Assembly (NCBI GenBank): GCA_958418185.1
Contig: CATZEP010000076.1
Location: 1-6,527 of the forward strand
Direction: 5' to 3'
DNA: 6,527 nt
Source of the DNA: an uncultured Collinsella sp.
GTDB lineage: Bacteria > Actinomycetota > Coriobacteriia > Coriobacteriales > Coriobacteriaceae
Position 1 is the first letter of the stretch, and the number at the start of each line of letters is the position of its first letter. Below, one piece after another: positions 1-5,807 of the stretch. The position numbers and the translations under genes are program-made. The notes under the pieces were generated by a model. It had not been told where the DNA came from, made no database searches, and saw only the letters and a list, made by a program, of their open reading frames with translations.

Positions 1-1
1 A

Positions 2-520
2 AAGCAGGGTCTTGCAAACGAGATTGGCCTCAAATGGCCCAACGACCTGGTCGCGAGTGGACGCAAACTCGGCGGCATTCTGGTCGAGGCCGCACGCGAT
101 AACGAAGGCAGCCCCTTTGCGGTCTGTGGCATCGGCGTCAACGTGAACTATGTGCCCGCGGAGGTTCCCGATGGCGGCCTGCCCGCAATCGGTCTCTCGT
201 ATCTCAACGAGAACGTTCCCGCCGTCGATGTGCTACTCAAACAGGTCTATCACGCAGTCGTGAACGCTGTAGATGCGTGGGCAGAACGCCTCAACGCCAT
301 GGAAGAAGACGCCGGACCGCTCGCGCCCGTCCACGGCGAATATGTCGCTCACCTCAATTGGATTGGGGAGCACGTTATCGCCCGCTCCCCCGCAGGAAAC
401 GAGCTGGCACGCGGTATCTTTAAAACCGTCGATGACTTTGGTCGCGCGTGCATCGAGACAGAAGACGACTTGCGATCCTTCCATTTTGAGGAGGCATCGC
501 TGCGCCCCTTGAGCGAATAG
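2..520 (+). CDS. birA: Biotin--protein ligase (biotin-[acetyl-CoA-carboxylase] ligase), 3' part
   Basis: The gene is cut by the left window edge; 172 codons and a TAG stop are visible. The enzyme activates biotin with ATP to biotinyl-5'-AMP and transfers it to the biotin-carrier lysine of carboxylases in the cytoplasm. The visible part begins just before the catalytic-core motif KWPND (residues 11-15 of the fragment), followed by GRKLGGILVE (20-29), which carries the catalytic lysine, and the strand CGIGVNVNY (about 43-51). These are hallmarks of the BirA/LplA-fold ligase. The last 50 or so residues fit the small SH3-like C-terminal domain, ending HFEEASLRPL, which resembles the usual GEVSLR end. 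The start and any N-terminal DNA-binding domain are outside the window, so it cannot be said whether this is a repressor-type (group II) or enzyme-only (group I) protein. It converges on the ribosomal operon. An internal GTG at 143 is simply a valine codon inside the conserved core, not a start. Confidence 0.93.
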   Translation, partial: KQGLANEIGLKWPNDLVASGRKLGGILVEAARDNEGSPFAVCGIGVNVNYVPAEVPDGGLPAIGLSYLNENVPAVDVLLKQVYHAVVNAVDAWAERLNAMEEDAGPLAPVHGEYVAHLNWIGEHVIARSPAGNELARGIFKTVDDFGRACIETEDDLRSFHFEEASLRPLSE

Positions 521-570
521 GACACCGCAGCCACCTACTCGGCAGCATTGCCCGGCAGTCCAAACCACAA

Positions 571-611
571 TGCAAAACAAAAGAGCCCCGCTACCAACAT
601 GGCAGCGGGGC
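571..611 (-). terminator. Rho-independent terminator of the rpsL-rpsG-fusA-rpsJ operon
   Basis: On the minus strand an 8-bp GC-rich stem (arms at 604-611 and 585-592, GCCCCGCT/AGCGGGGC) with two further inner pairs and a short loop is followed by TCTTTTGTTTTG. It starts 24 nt past the rpsJ stop. The plus-strand side has no T-run, so it is directional and not an obvious terminator for birA, although the hairpin lies between the two convergent genes. Confidence 0.85.
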
Positions 612-635
612 CCTGTAAGCTATGAGCGATATCGC

Positions 636-944
636 CTAGAGCTTGATGTCGATGTCGACGCCAGCGGGGAGGTCGAGACGCATGAGCGAATCAACGGTGC
701 CCGAGGTGGGGTCGAGGATGTCGATGAGGCGCTTGTGAGTGCGCATCTCAAACTGCTCACGGGAGTCCTTGTTCACGTGCGGCGAGCGGATAACCGTGTA
801 CAGGTTGCGCTCGGTGGGCAGGGGGACAGGACCGGAAACGCGAGCACCGGTCTTCTGAGCGGTCTCGACGATGAGCTTCGCGGACTGATCGACGACCTCG
901 TGATCATAGCCCTTGAGGCGAATGCGGATCTTCTGGGTAGCCAA
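636..944 (-). CDS. rpsJ: 30S ribosomal protein S10
   Basis: A protein of 102 residues, the normal length for bacterial S10. It belongs to the 30S head and, in known bacteria, is also NusE, the partner of NusB/NusG in antitermination. The N-terminus (KIRIRLKGYDHEVVDQS), the loop with VSGPVPLPTERN around residues 37-50, and SPHVNKDSREQFEMRTHKRLI (about 54-75) are characteristic. The start codon is TTG at 944-942. No in-frame ATG precedes the conserved N-terminus, and a GGAGG Shine-Dalgarno lies 6 nt upstream, which fixes this start. It is the last gene of the operon, 60 nt after fusA, and is followed directly by a terminator. The usual S10-operon partners (rplC, rplD and so on) do not follow it, which is unusual because S10 normally heads that operon. 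Confidence 0.97.
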   Translation of the reverse strand: MATQKIRIRLKGYDHEVVDQSAKLIVETAQKTGARVSGPVPLPTERNLYTVIRSPHVNKDSREQFEMRTHKRLIDILDPTSGTVDSLMRLDLPAGVDIDIKL

Positions 945-962
945 CTTAAACCTCCAAAGAGT

Positions 963-979
963 GCGAGAGATGTTCTCGC
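963..979 (-). promoter_or_regulatory. Hairpin in the fusA-rpsJ intercistronic region
   Basis: A perfect 6-bp stem (GCGAGA/TCTCGC) with a 5-nt loop lies in the 60-nt spacer, about 10 nt upstream of the rpsJ Shine-Dalgarno. There is no following T-run, so it is not a terminator. It could be a processing or stability hairpin, or affect rpsJ translation; its role is inference only. Confidence 0.4.
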
Positions 980-1004
980 GGATTACGTAACAGGGAGCTC
1001 GAAC

Positions 1005-3104
1005 TTAGGCGTTCTTGCTCATGACCTCGTCCACGATGGACTTGGGCGCGGGCTCATAAGAGTCGAACTGCATCGTGTAGGATGCACGGCCCTGGGTCTG
1101 GGAGCGAAGGTCGGTAGCGTAACCGAACATCTCGCCCAGCGGCACCTTGGCACGGATGAGCTTGCTGTTCTTGCGATCCTCCATGCCCTCGATCTTGCCG
1201 CGGCGACCGGAGAGGTTGCCCATAACGTCGCCCATGTACTGCTCGGGGGTCTCGACCTCGACAGCCATGATCGGCTCGAGCAGCTGCGGATCGGACTTCT
1301 TGAGGGCGTCCTTGATAGCCATGGAGCCGGCGATCTTGAAGGCGGCCTCGGAGGAGTCGACCTCGTGGTAAGAACCGTCGAACAGGGTGACCTTAACGTC
1401 GAGGACCGGGAAGCCGGCGATAACACCGGTGTTCAGGGCCTCCTGAATGCCCTTGTCGATGGACGGGATGTACTCCTTGGGCACGACGCCGCCGACGATA
1501 GCGTTGACGAACTCGTAGCCGAAGCCCTCCTCCATCTTCTCGAGCTTGATGACGGCGTGGCCGTACTGACCGCGACCGCCGGACTGACGGACGAACTTGC
1601 CCTCAGCCTTCTCGACGTCGTGACCAGCGGTCTCGCGGTAGGCAACCTGGGGCTTACCAACGTTAGCGTCAACCTTGAACTCACGGAGCAGACGGTCGAC
1701 GATGATCTCGAGGTGCAGCTCGCCCATGCCGGCGATGATGGTCTGACCGGTCTCGTGGTTGGTGGACACCTGGAAGGTCGGGTCCTCCTCGGCGAGCTTG
1801 GTCAGAGCCAGGGACATCTTGTCCTGCTCGGCCTTGGTCTTGGGCTCGATGGCAACGTCGATAACGGGCTTAGCGAACTCGATCTTCTCGAGGACGATCT
1901 CCTTGCCCTCGGCGCACAGGGTGTCACCGGTGGTGGAGTTCTTGAAGCCGACGCAAGCGACGATGTCGCCGGCGGCAGCGTCGTCACGGTCGATACGCTC
2001 GGCGGCGTTCATCTCGAGGATGCGGCCGAGGCGCTCGCGCTGACCGTTGGAAGCGTTAACCACGTAGGAGCCGGACTCGGCGCGGCCGGAGTAAACGCGG
2101 ACGTAGGTGAGCTTACCGACGAACGGGTCGGTCATGATCTTGAAGACCAGGCCGGAGAAGGGCTCGTCGAAGGAAGGATGACGCTGGATCTCCTCGCCGG
2201 TGTCCGGATCGGTACCGGTGACGGCCTCGACGTCAAGCGGGCTGGGCAGGTAGTCGACGACAGCGTCAAGCAGCTCCTGGACACCCTTGTTCTTGTAGGC
2301 GGAGCCCACGAAGACGAGGTTGAGCTCGTTGGCCAGAACGCCCTTGCGCAGAGCAGCCTTGAGCTCCTCGACAGTGAAGTCCTCCTCCATGAGGATCTTC
2401 TCCATGAGCTCGTCGTCAAAGCTGGCAGCAGCGTCGAGGAGCTCCTCGCGCTTGGTGGCAGCGATGTCAGCGAACTCAGCCGGGATCTCGTCCATCGGCT
2501 CGGGGTAGGTCATGCCCTTGTCGTCGGCCTTGAAGTCCCAAGCAGTCATGGTGACCAGGTCGATGACGCCCCAGAAGTTGTCCTCGGCGCCCATCGGGAC
2601 CTGAGCGGCCACGGCGTTGGCGTCGAGACGATCCTTCATGGTCTCGATAGCGTTGAAGAAGTCAGCGCCCACGCGGTCATACTTGTTGATGAAGGCGATG
2701 CGGGGGACGTTGAAGGTAGAAGCCTGACGCCAAACGGTCTCAGACTGGGGCTGAACGCCGGCAACGGCGTCGAAGACGGCGACAGCGCCATCGAGGACGC
2801 GCAGGCAGCGCTCGACCTCGGCGGTGAAGTCAACGTGGCCCGGGGTGTCGATGATCTGGATGCGGTAGTCGGTACCGTCCTTCTTCCAGAAGCACGTGGT
2901 AGCAGCGGAGGTAATGGTTACGCCGCGCTCCTGCTCCTGAACCATCCAGTCCATGGTGGCAGCGCCCTCATGGACCTCACCGATCTTGTGGGTCTTACCG
3001 GTGTAGTAAAGAATACGCTCGGTCGTGGTGGTCTTACCGGCATCGATGTGAGCCATGATGCCGATGTTACGGGTATCGGAAAGCTTGTACTTAGGCTTAG
3101 CCAT
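1005..3104 (-). CDS. fusA: Translation elongation factor G (EF-G)
   Basis: A protein of 699 residues, full length for EF-G, the GTPase that drives tRNA-mRNA translocation and, with RRF, ribosome recycling. The G domain shows the P-loop AHIDAGKTT (18-26), switch I with RGVTITSAAT (60-69), DTPGH (86-90) with the catalytic His90, the G4 motif NKYD (140-143) and G5 GSAYKNKG (267-274). Domain II follows from about residue 305, domain III near 410-485 (with GMGELHLEI), domain IV near 486-605 (GRGQYGHAVI, the tip that enters the A site) and domain V to the end. Start ATG at 3104 with AAGGA about 7 nt upstream. It lies 19 nt after rpsG in the same operon. The G4 tyrosine replaces the methionine usual in EF-G (NKMD). 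A tuf gene does not follow, unlike the classical str operon. Codon use is strongly biased, as expected for high expression. Confidence 0.98.
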   Translation of the reverse strand: MAKPKYKLSDTRNIGIMAHIDAGKTTTTERILYYTGKTHKIGEVHEGAATMDWMVQEQERGVTITSAATTCFWKKDGTDYRIQIIDTPGHVDFTAEVERCLRVLDGAVAVFDAVAGVQPQSETVWRQASTFNVPRIAFINKYDRVGADFFNAIETMKDRLDANAVAAQVPMGAEDNFWGVIDLVTMTAWDFKADDKGMTYPEPMDEIPAEFADIAATKREELLDAAASFDDELMEKILMEEDFTVEELKAALRKGVLANELNLVFVGSAYKNKGVQELLDAVVDYLPSPLDVEAVTGTDPDTGEEIQRHPSFDEPFSGLVFKIMTDPFVGKLTYVRVYSGRAESGSYVVNASNGQRERLGRILEMNAAERIDRDDAAAGDIVACVGFKNSTTGDTLCAEGKEIVLEKIEFAKPVIDVAIEPKTKAEQDKMSLALTKLAEEDPTFQVSTNHETGQTIIAGMGELHLEIIVDRLLREFKVDANVGKPQVAYRETAGHDVEKAEGKFVRQSGGRGQYGHAVIKLEKMEEGFGYEFVNAIVGGVVPKEYIPSIDKGIQEALNTGVIAGFPVLDVKVTLFDGSYHEVDSSEAAFKIAGSMAIKDALKKSDPQLLEPIMAVEVETPEQYMGDVMGNLSGRRGKIEGMEDRKNSKLIRAKVPLGEMFGYATDLRSQTQGRASYTMQFDSYEPAPKSIVDEVMSKNA

Positions 3105-3123
3105 GTTAGTTCCTTACCTTAAC

Positions 3124-3597
3124 TTACCAACGATAGTGAGAGAACGCGCGGTTGGCCTCGGCCATCTTGAAGACGTCCTCACGCTTCTTGACGGAAGCGC
3201 CCAGGCCGTTGGAAGCGTCGAGGATCTCGTTGGCGAGACGCTCGGCCATGGTCTTCTCCTTGCGAGCGCGGGAGAAGTTGACAATCCAGCGGATGCCCAG
3301 AGCGGTGGAACGACGGGAGTTGACCTCCATCGGGACCTGATAGGTAGCGCCACCGACACGCTTGGGCTTAACCTCGAGCGTGGGCTTGACGTTGTCCATA
3401 GCCTTCTTGAAGGTAGCGAGAGCGTCGCCACCCTCGGACTTCTCGGCAACGATCTCGAAAGCGGTGTAAACGATGCGCTCAGCGGTGGCCTTCTTGCCGT
3501 CAAGAAGGACCTTGTTGATGAGCTGAGTCACCAGGCGGTTGTTGTAAACGGCGTCAGGCTGAACCTCACGACGATTAGCTGCTGCACGACGCGGCAT
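3124..3597 (-). CDS. rpsG: 30S ribosomal protein S7
   Basis: A protein of 157 residues, the short bacterial form of S7. It binds the 3' major domain of 16S rRNA, nucleates 30S head assembly and sits at the E-site exit. Seen in the sequence: the basic N-terminus MPRRAAANRREVQPD, the helix VTQLINKVLLDGKKATAERIV (about 23-43), VEVNSRR-like VPMEVNSRRSTALGIRWIV (about 88-106) and the C-terminal KREDVFKMAEANRAFSHYRW. Start ATG at 3597 with AAGGAG 7 nt upstream. The gene is second in the operon, 73 nt after rpsL; that spacer contains a strong hairpin. In Escherichia coli S7 represses its own operon by binding the rpsL-rpsG spacer; whether that holds here is unknown. Confidence 0.98.
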   Translation of the reverse strand: MPRRAAANRREVQPDAVYNNRLVTQLINKVLLDGKKATAERIVYTAFEIVAEKSEGGDALATFKKAMDNVKPTLEVKPKRVGGATYQVPMEVNSRRSTALGIRWIVNFSRARKEKTMAERLANEILDASNGLGASVKKREDVFKMAEANRAFSHYRW

Positions 3598-3619
3598 GTG
3601 AAATCTCCTTAAGTGTCTA

Positions 3620-3645
3620 CCGTGCGGCGCTTAGGCGGCACACGG
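3620..3645 (-). promoter_or_regulatory. Strong hairpin in the rpsL-rpsG spacer, possible S7 autoregulatory site
   Basis: On the mRNA strand a 7-pair stem (CCGTGTG / CGCACGG, one T-G wobble) is followed by one C-C mismatch, three more pairs (CGC/GCG) and a CTAA loop: 26 nt in all. It begins 25 nt after the rpsL stop and ends 22 nt before the rpsG start, just ahead of its Shine-Dalgarno. There is no T-run, so it is not a terminator. Established knowledge: the equivalent spacer in E. coli is the S7 translational operator. Assigning that role here rests on position alone. Confidence 0.5.
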
Positions 3646-3670
3646 CGAAAGTATCAAAACGTTATCTGGC

Positions 3671-4048
3671 TTATTTAGCCTTGGGGCGCTTAGCACCGTA
3701 CTTGGAACGGGCCTGCATACGGTTCTGGACCGGAGCAGCGTCGTAGGCGCCACGGATGACGTGATAACGGACACCAGGGAGGTCACGGACACGACCGCCG
3801 CGGACGAGCACGATGGAGTGCTCCTGCAGGTTGTGGCCCTCACCCGGGATGTAAGCAGTAACTTCGATGCCGTTGACGAGGCGAACACGGGCAACCTTAC
3901 GAAGAGCCGAGTTCGGCTTCTTGGGGCTCGTGGTGAAGACGCGGGTGCACACGCCGCGCTTCTGGGAGTTGTGCTGCAGAGCAGCGTTCTTGGACTTCTT
4001 GGGCACGGAACGACGGCCCTGGCGAACCAGCTGGTTAATAGTAGGCAA
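3671..4048 (-). CDS. rpsL: 30S ribosomal protein S12
   Basis: A protein of 125 residues, full length for S12, the decoding-centre protein that monitors codon-anticodon pairing and is the classical streptomycin-resistance locus. Conserved blocks: QKRGVCTRVFTTSPKKPNSALRKVARVRL (about 29-57), EVTAYIPGEGHNLQEHS (62-78), VRGGRVRDLPGVRYHVIRG (82-100) and ARSKYGAKRP (113-122). The start is TTG at 4048-4046, giving PTINQLVRQGRR; AAGGAG lies 6 nt upstream and no ATG fits the conserved N-terminus. It is the first gene of the operon, with a leader of about 87 nt from the predicted promoter. Lys43 is present, but position 88 is Arg (codon CGT at 3787-3785) where Lys is usual; K88R is a known streptomycin-resistance substitution in Mycobacterium tuberculosis. 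Confidence 0.98.
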   Translation of the reverse strand: MPTINQLVRQGRRSVPKKSKNAALQHNSQKRGVCTRVFTTSPKKPNSALRKVARVRLVNGIEVTAYIPGEGHNLQEHSIVLVRGGRVRDLPGVRYHVIRGAYDAAPVQNRMQARSKYGAKRPKAK

Positions 4049-4104
4049 AGCGTACTCCTTCTCGAATGATTCCAGCTTTCTGTAAAGTGCAACGGCTTGA
4101 ATCG

Positions 4105-4122
4105 AGGGGTCAGCATCCCCCT
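4105..4122 (-). promoter_or_regulatory. Small hairpin in the rpsL 5' leader
   Basis: AGGGG (4105-4109) pairs with CCCCT (4118-4122) around an 8-nt loop, about 15-30 nt into the predicted transcript. It is a short stem without a T-run. It may be chance or a leader structure. Confidence 0.3.
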
Positions 4123-4141
4123 ACGAAACACGCAGTTCGAT

Positions 4142-4170
4142 AGGATACGTGCCGTTAGCTGTGCCGTCAA
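4142..4170 (-). promoter_or_regulatory. Housekeeping sigma promoter of the rpsL operon
   Basis: On the minus strand TTGACG (-35, 4170-4165) is separated by exactly 17 nt from TATCCT (-10, 4147-4142). Transcription would start near 4135, giving a leader of about 87 nt to the rpsL start. The match to the vegetative sigma consensus is 5 of 6 at -35 and 4 of 6 at -10. This is the only promoter of that quality I found upstream of the operon. Confidence 0.75.
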
Positions 4171-4225
4171 CAGACCACGCCGCCGGGCGTATCCCAAAAT
4201 GAGCACATTTCCGCAAAGCCTACAC

Positions 4226-4261
4226 AAAAGGAATCCCCTCCTGTGCGCAGGGGCAGATTCC
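4226..4261 (-). terminator. Terminator-like hairpin at the left end of repeat copy A
   Basis: GGAATC (4230-4235) pairs with GATTCC (4256-4261), and CCCT (4236-4239) with AGGG (4249-4252), around a 9-nt loop. On the minus strand it is followed by TTTTGTG. It points towards the ribosomal operon promoter 57 nt further on and could stop read-through into it. The T-run is short and the stem has a 3-nt bulge, so activity is uncertain. GATTCC here also belongs to the 35-bp inverted repeat, so the two pairings exclude each other. Confidence 0.4.
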
Positions 4262-4447
4262 CGGCCCGGGCGGCGCGGGGGTTAAGTTTGCTGCTCTACA
4301 GTCCTGGCTCGCACGGAGAGCACATTAAGTGCTCTCCGGCTCGTGCGGAACTCGCGACAAACTTAACCCCCGCGCCGCCCGGGCCGGGAATCCGACGTGC
4401 TCGTTGGGGCAACGTTCCCTGCCAAAAAAGGACAGGTTTATTTTGGT
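4227..4447. repeat. Dispersed palindromic repeat, copy A (MITE-like or structured intergenic element)
   Basis: Positions 4227-4352 align without gaps to 6402-6527 (copy B) with about 14 differences in 126 by hand alignment. The core is a perfect 35-bp inverted repeat (4256-4290 and 4358-4392) around a 67-nt centre that holds its own 10-bp hairpin (4314-4338, loop ATTAA). The outer right end (4420-4447) matches, inverted and with 2 differences in 28, the left end of copy B (6373-6400), so these positions probably mark an element terminus. No such motif is found at the left of copy A. No transposase or other gene is present. ORFs read through it only because the palindrome lacks stops. Its origin as a mobile element is inference. 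Confidence 0.8.
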
Positions 4448-4519
4448 CGGTTTTATCTGGGGAAATGCTGCGCTCCAGCGGTGATCTGCTCTCATCTCTC
4501 GCATGGAAATCGGCGGCGT

Positions 4520-4650
4520 TTTCGGAAGTATGCGGCAAATTATGAACTTGCCGAGCACACAGGGGTTTTGCGATAACAAATCCGCAGGTAGAGCGCTTGA
4601 GCATATGCGGTGTGGTCGACCCATCAAGATTTTGCCGCATACTTCCAAAA
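4520..4650. repeat. Second intergenic palindromic element
   Basis: A perfect 16-bp inverted repeat, GGAAGTATGCGGCAAA at 4524-4539 and its complement at 4631-4646, with three more outer pairs after one mismatch, encloses 91 bp. The total is about 131 bp. The layout is that of a small MITE-like element. A 64-codon plus-strand ORF (4503-4697) crosses it but has no convincing ribosome-binding site. No second copy is seen in this window, so repeat status is inferred from structure alone. Confidence 0.55.
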
Positions 4651-4689
4651 TTCAGACGAATATCGCTTGCTTCAACCACCCATGTATCA

Positions 4690-4724
4690 CAAAATAGGCC
4701 GCTTCCCCTAATGGGAAGCGGCCT
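4690..4724 (-). terminator. Rho-independent terminator of the sigma/anti-sigma operon
   Basis: A perfect 12-bp stem (AGGCCGCTTCCC at 4696-4707 and its complement at 4713-4724) with a 5-nt loop is followed on the minus strand by ATTTTGTG. It starts 6 nt after the stop codon of the gene at 4731-5807. Confidence 0.85.
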
Positions 4725-4730
4725 CAGACC

Positions 4731-5807
4731 TTACGAATAAACGATGGTAAAGGGCTCTTCCGTTTCGGTCTCTCCTGTTGACGTGCACCTCGTACCCTCA
4801 AGCGTTACTGAGACCACTTGGTCGACATCGATTAACTTCGTTGGCACCCAGATGTTCTCTCCGCTATTGCGCGCATAAGAAAAATATAAGTTGAACACCC
4901 CTGCGTCGTCATCTTCGATAATCTGCTCCGATCCATCCTTGTAGCTGACGGTCAGCTTTTTCGTGACTGCTTCATCGCCCAAATCATCGATGTGCGTCTG
5001 GATGGAAAACGGGCTAATCTCAAGAGGCGAGTCACCGGAGCGGAGTTCCTTTGTATCGACGTACGCTCCAACGCTAAACTCGGGCGTCGATGCTTCAAAC
5101 TGCCTCGCACTCTCACCTTCGCCCTCGGTCCACTGGATATTCCAGGTGACCGCATGTTGAAAACCTCGCTCGCGATCCATAGAAGCAAAGTACATCGTGC
5201 CATTAATGACAGTATCGCTTGATGTGTCCTTATCAATGGTGCAGCGTGTGTCAGCCCATTCCTCGCCGAAGTTCATGCTGGGCGTGCCGATGCCCTGTTC
5301 TTCTTCACCATAAAGAACAAGTTCGCCAATCTCTGCTGCTGGCTTGTAGTAGTTAACTCCATTTGGATTGGACAACGTAAACGTCACGGCTCCGCAGCCG
5401 TTTTGGTCGATTGCCATCTCATGGATATCAAGCGTATAGCCGTTACCCTCGACGGACAGATTAACCTCCTGGACTGCGCCCTCCAGGCTTTGGGGCGCGA
5501 TGCCATCACCGAACTCTCTGGTGTAGGTGTATTTAGTCCCCGATGAGCCGCCGTTGGTCCAGGTAATGGAATCCCCGTTGCCGTGGTTTCCCCAGGCTGA
5601 GGCAAAATAGCTGGAATTGATAACGGCGTAGGCGACCCCTCCGGTCGCCAACACTCCGACAAGACATCCGATTACGGCAACATACAGTGGCTTCGCGTGA
5701 CCCTTTCGACGAAGCGGCTCGCCAGCCGCAGCATCAATAACACGGTCGGCAAGATCGCTATCGGCTTGGATGGACTCGAAGGCCTGCTTGATTTGGTCGG
5801 ATTTCAC
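4731..5807 (-). CDS. Single-pass membrane protein, probable anti-sigma factor/sensor partner of the ECF sigma factor
   Basis: A protein of 358 residues. The first 40 or so are charged and predicted cytoplasmic (SDQIKQAFESIQADSDLADRVIDA, then a basic RRKGHAK). One hydrophobic helix follows (about 40-63, YVAVIGCLVGVLATGGVAYAVI). The remaining 295 residues are polar, Gly/Thr/Glu-rich and mostly beta-like, presumably outside the membrane, with three cysteines (138, 189, 341). The start is GTG at 5807 with AGGAGG 6 nt upstream, and it overlaps the end of the sigma gene by 50 nt, so the two are probably translationally coupled. Gene order and topology fit an anti-sigma factor. The zinc-binding HxxxCxxC motif of ZAS anti-sigmas is absent, and I do not recognise the outer domain with certainty; it recalls DUF4179-type proteins of Firmicutes. 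The function is therefore inference from context. Confidence 0.85.
   Translation of the reverse strand: MKSDQIKQAFESIQADSDLADRVIDAAAGEPLRRKGHAKPLYVAVIGCLVGVLATGGVAYAVINSSYFASAWGNHGNGDSITWTNGGSSGTKYTYTREFGDGIAPQSLEGAVQEVNLSVEGNGYTLDIHEMAIDQNGCGAVTFTLSNPNGVNYYKPAAEIGELVLYGEEEQGIGTPSMNFGEEWADTRCTIDKDTSSDTVINGTMYFASMDRERGFQHAVTWNIQWTEGEGESARQFEASTPEFSVGAYVDTKELRSGDSPLEISPFSIQTHIDDLGDEAVTKKLTVSYKDGSEQIIEDDDAGVFNLYFSYARNSGENIWVPTKLIDVDQVVSVTLEGTRCTSTGETETEEPFTIVYS

Noticed and set aside
585..611. Bidirectional terminator serving birA as well
   Set aside because: The plus-strand side of the hairpin is followed by CCTGTAAGC, with no T-run.
570..3122. An 850-codon plus-strand ORF opposite rpsJ and fusA
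   Set aside because: It is codon-in-register antisense to both genes and stays open because they avoid TTA, CTA and TCA codons. Its translation is low-complexity Leu/Asp/Gly/Val-rich with no recognisable domain.
3055..4069. Plus-strand ORFs of 185 and 102 codons opposite rpsG and rpsL
   Set aside because: Same antisense-register effect over highly conserved ribosomal genes.
4049..4227. A minus-strand ORF (3631-4227) running through the operon leader and out of frame over rpsL
   Set aside because: It overlaps the promoter and the real gene, has Ser/Arg-rich shadow composition and no ribosome-binding site.
4227..4447. CRISPR array, tRNA, attC site or T-box interpretation of the palindromic repeat
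   Set aside because: There are no regularly spaced direct repeats, no tRNA cloverleaf or TPsiC-like box, no integrase-type core sites and no T-box specifier/antiterminator motifs.
4243..4697. Several ORFs of 62-127 codons on both strands across the palindromic repeats
   Set aside because: They run through inverted repeats, overlap one another on both strands, lack ribosome-binding sites and resemble nothing I recognise; the DNA structure explains them.
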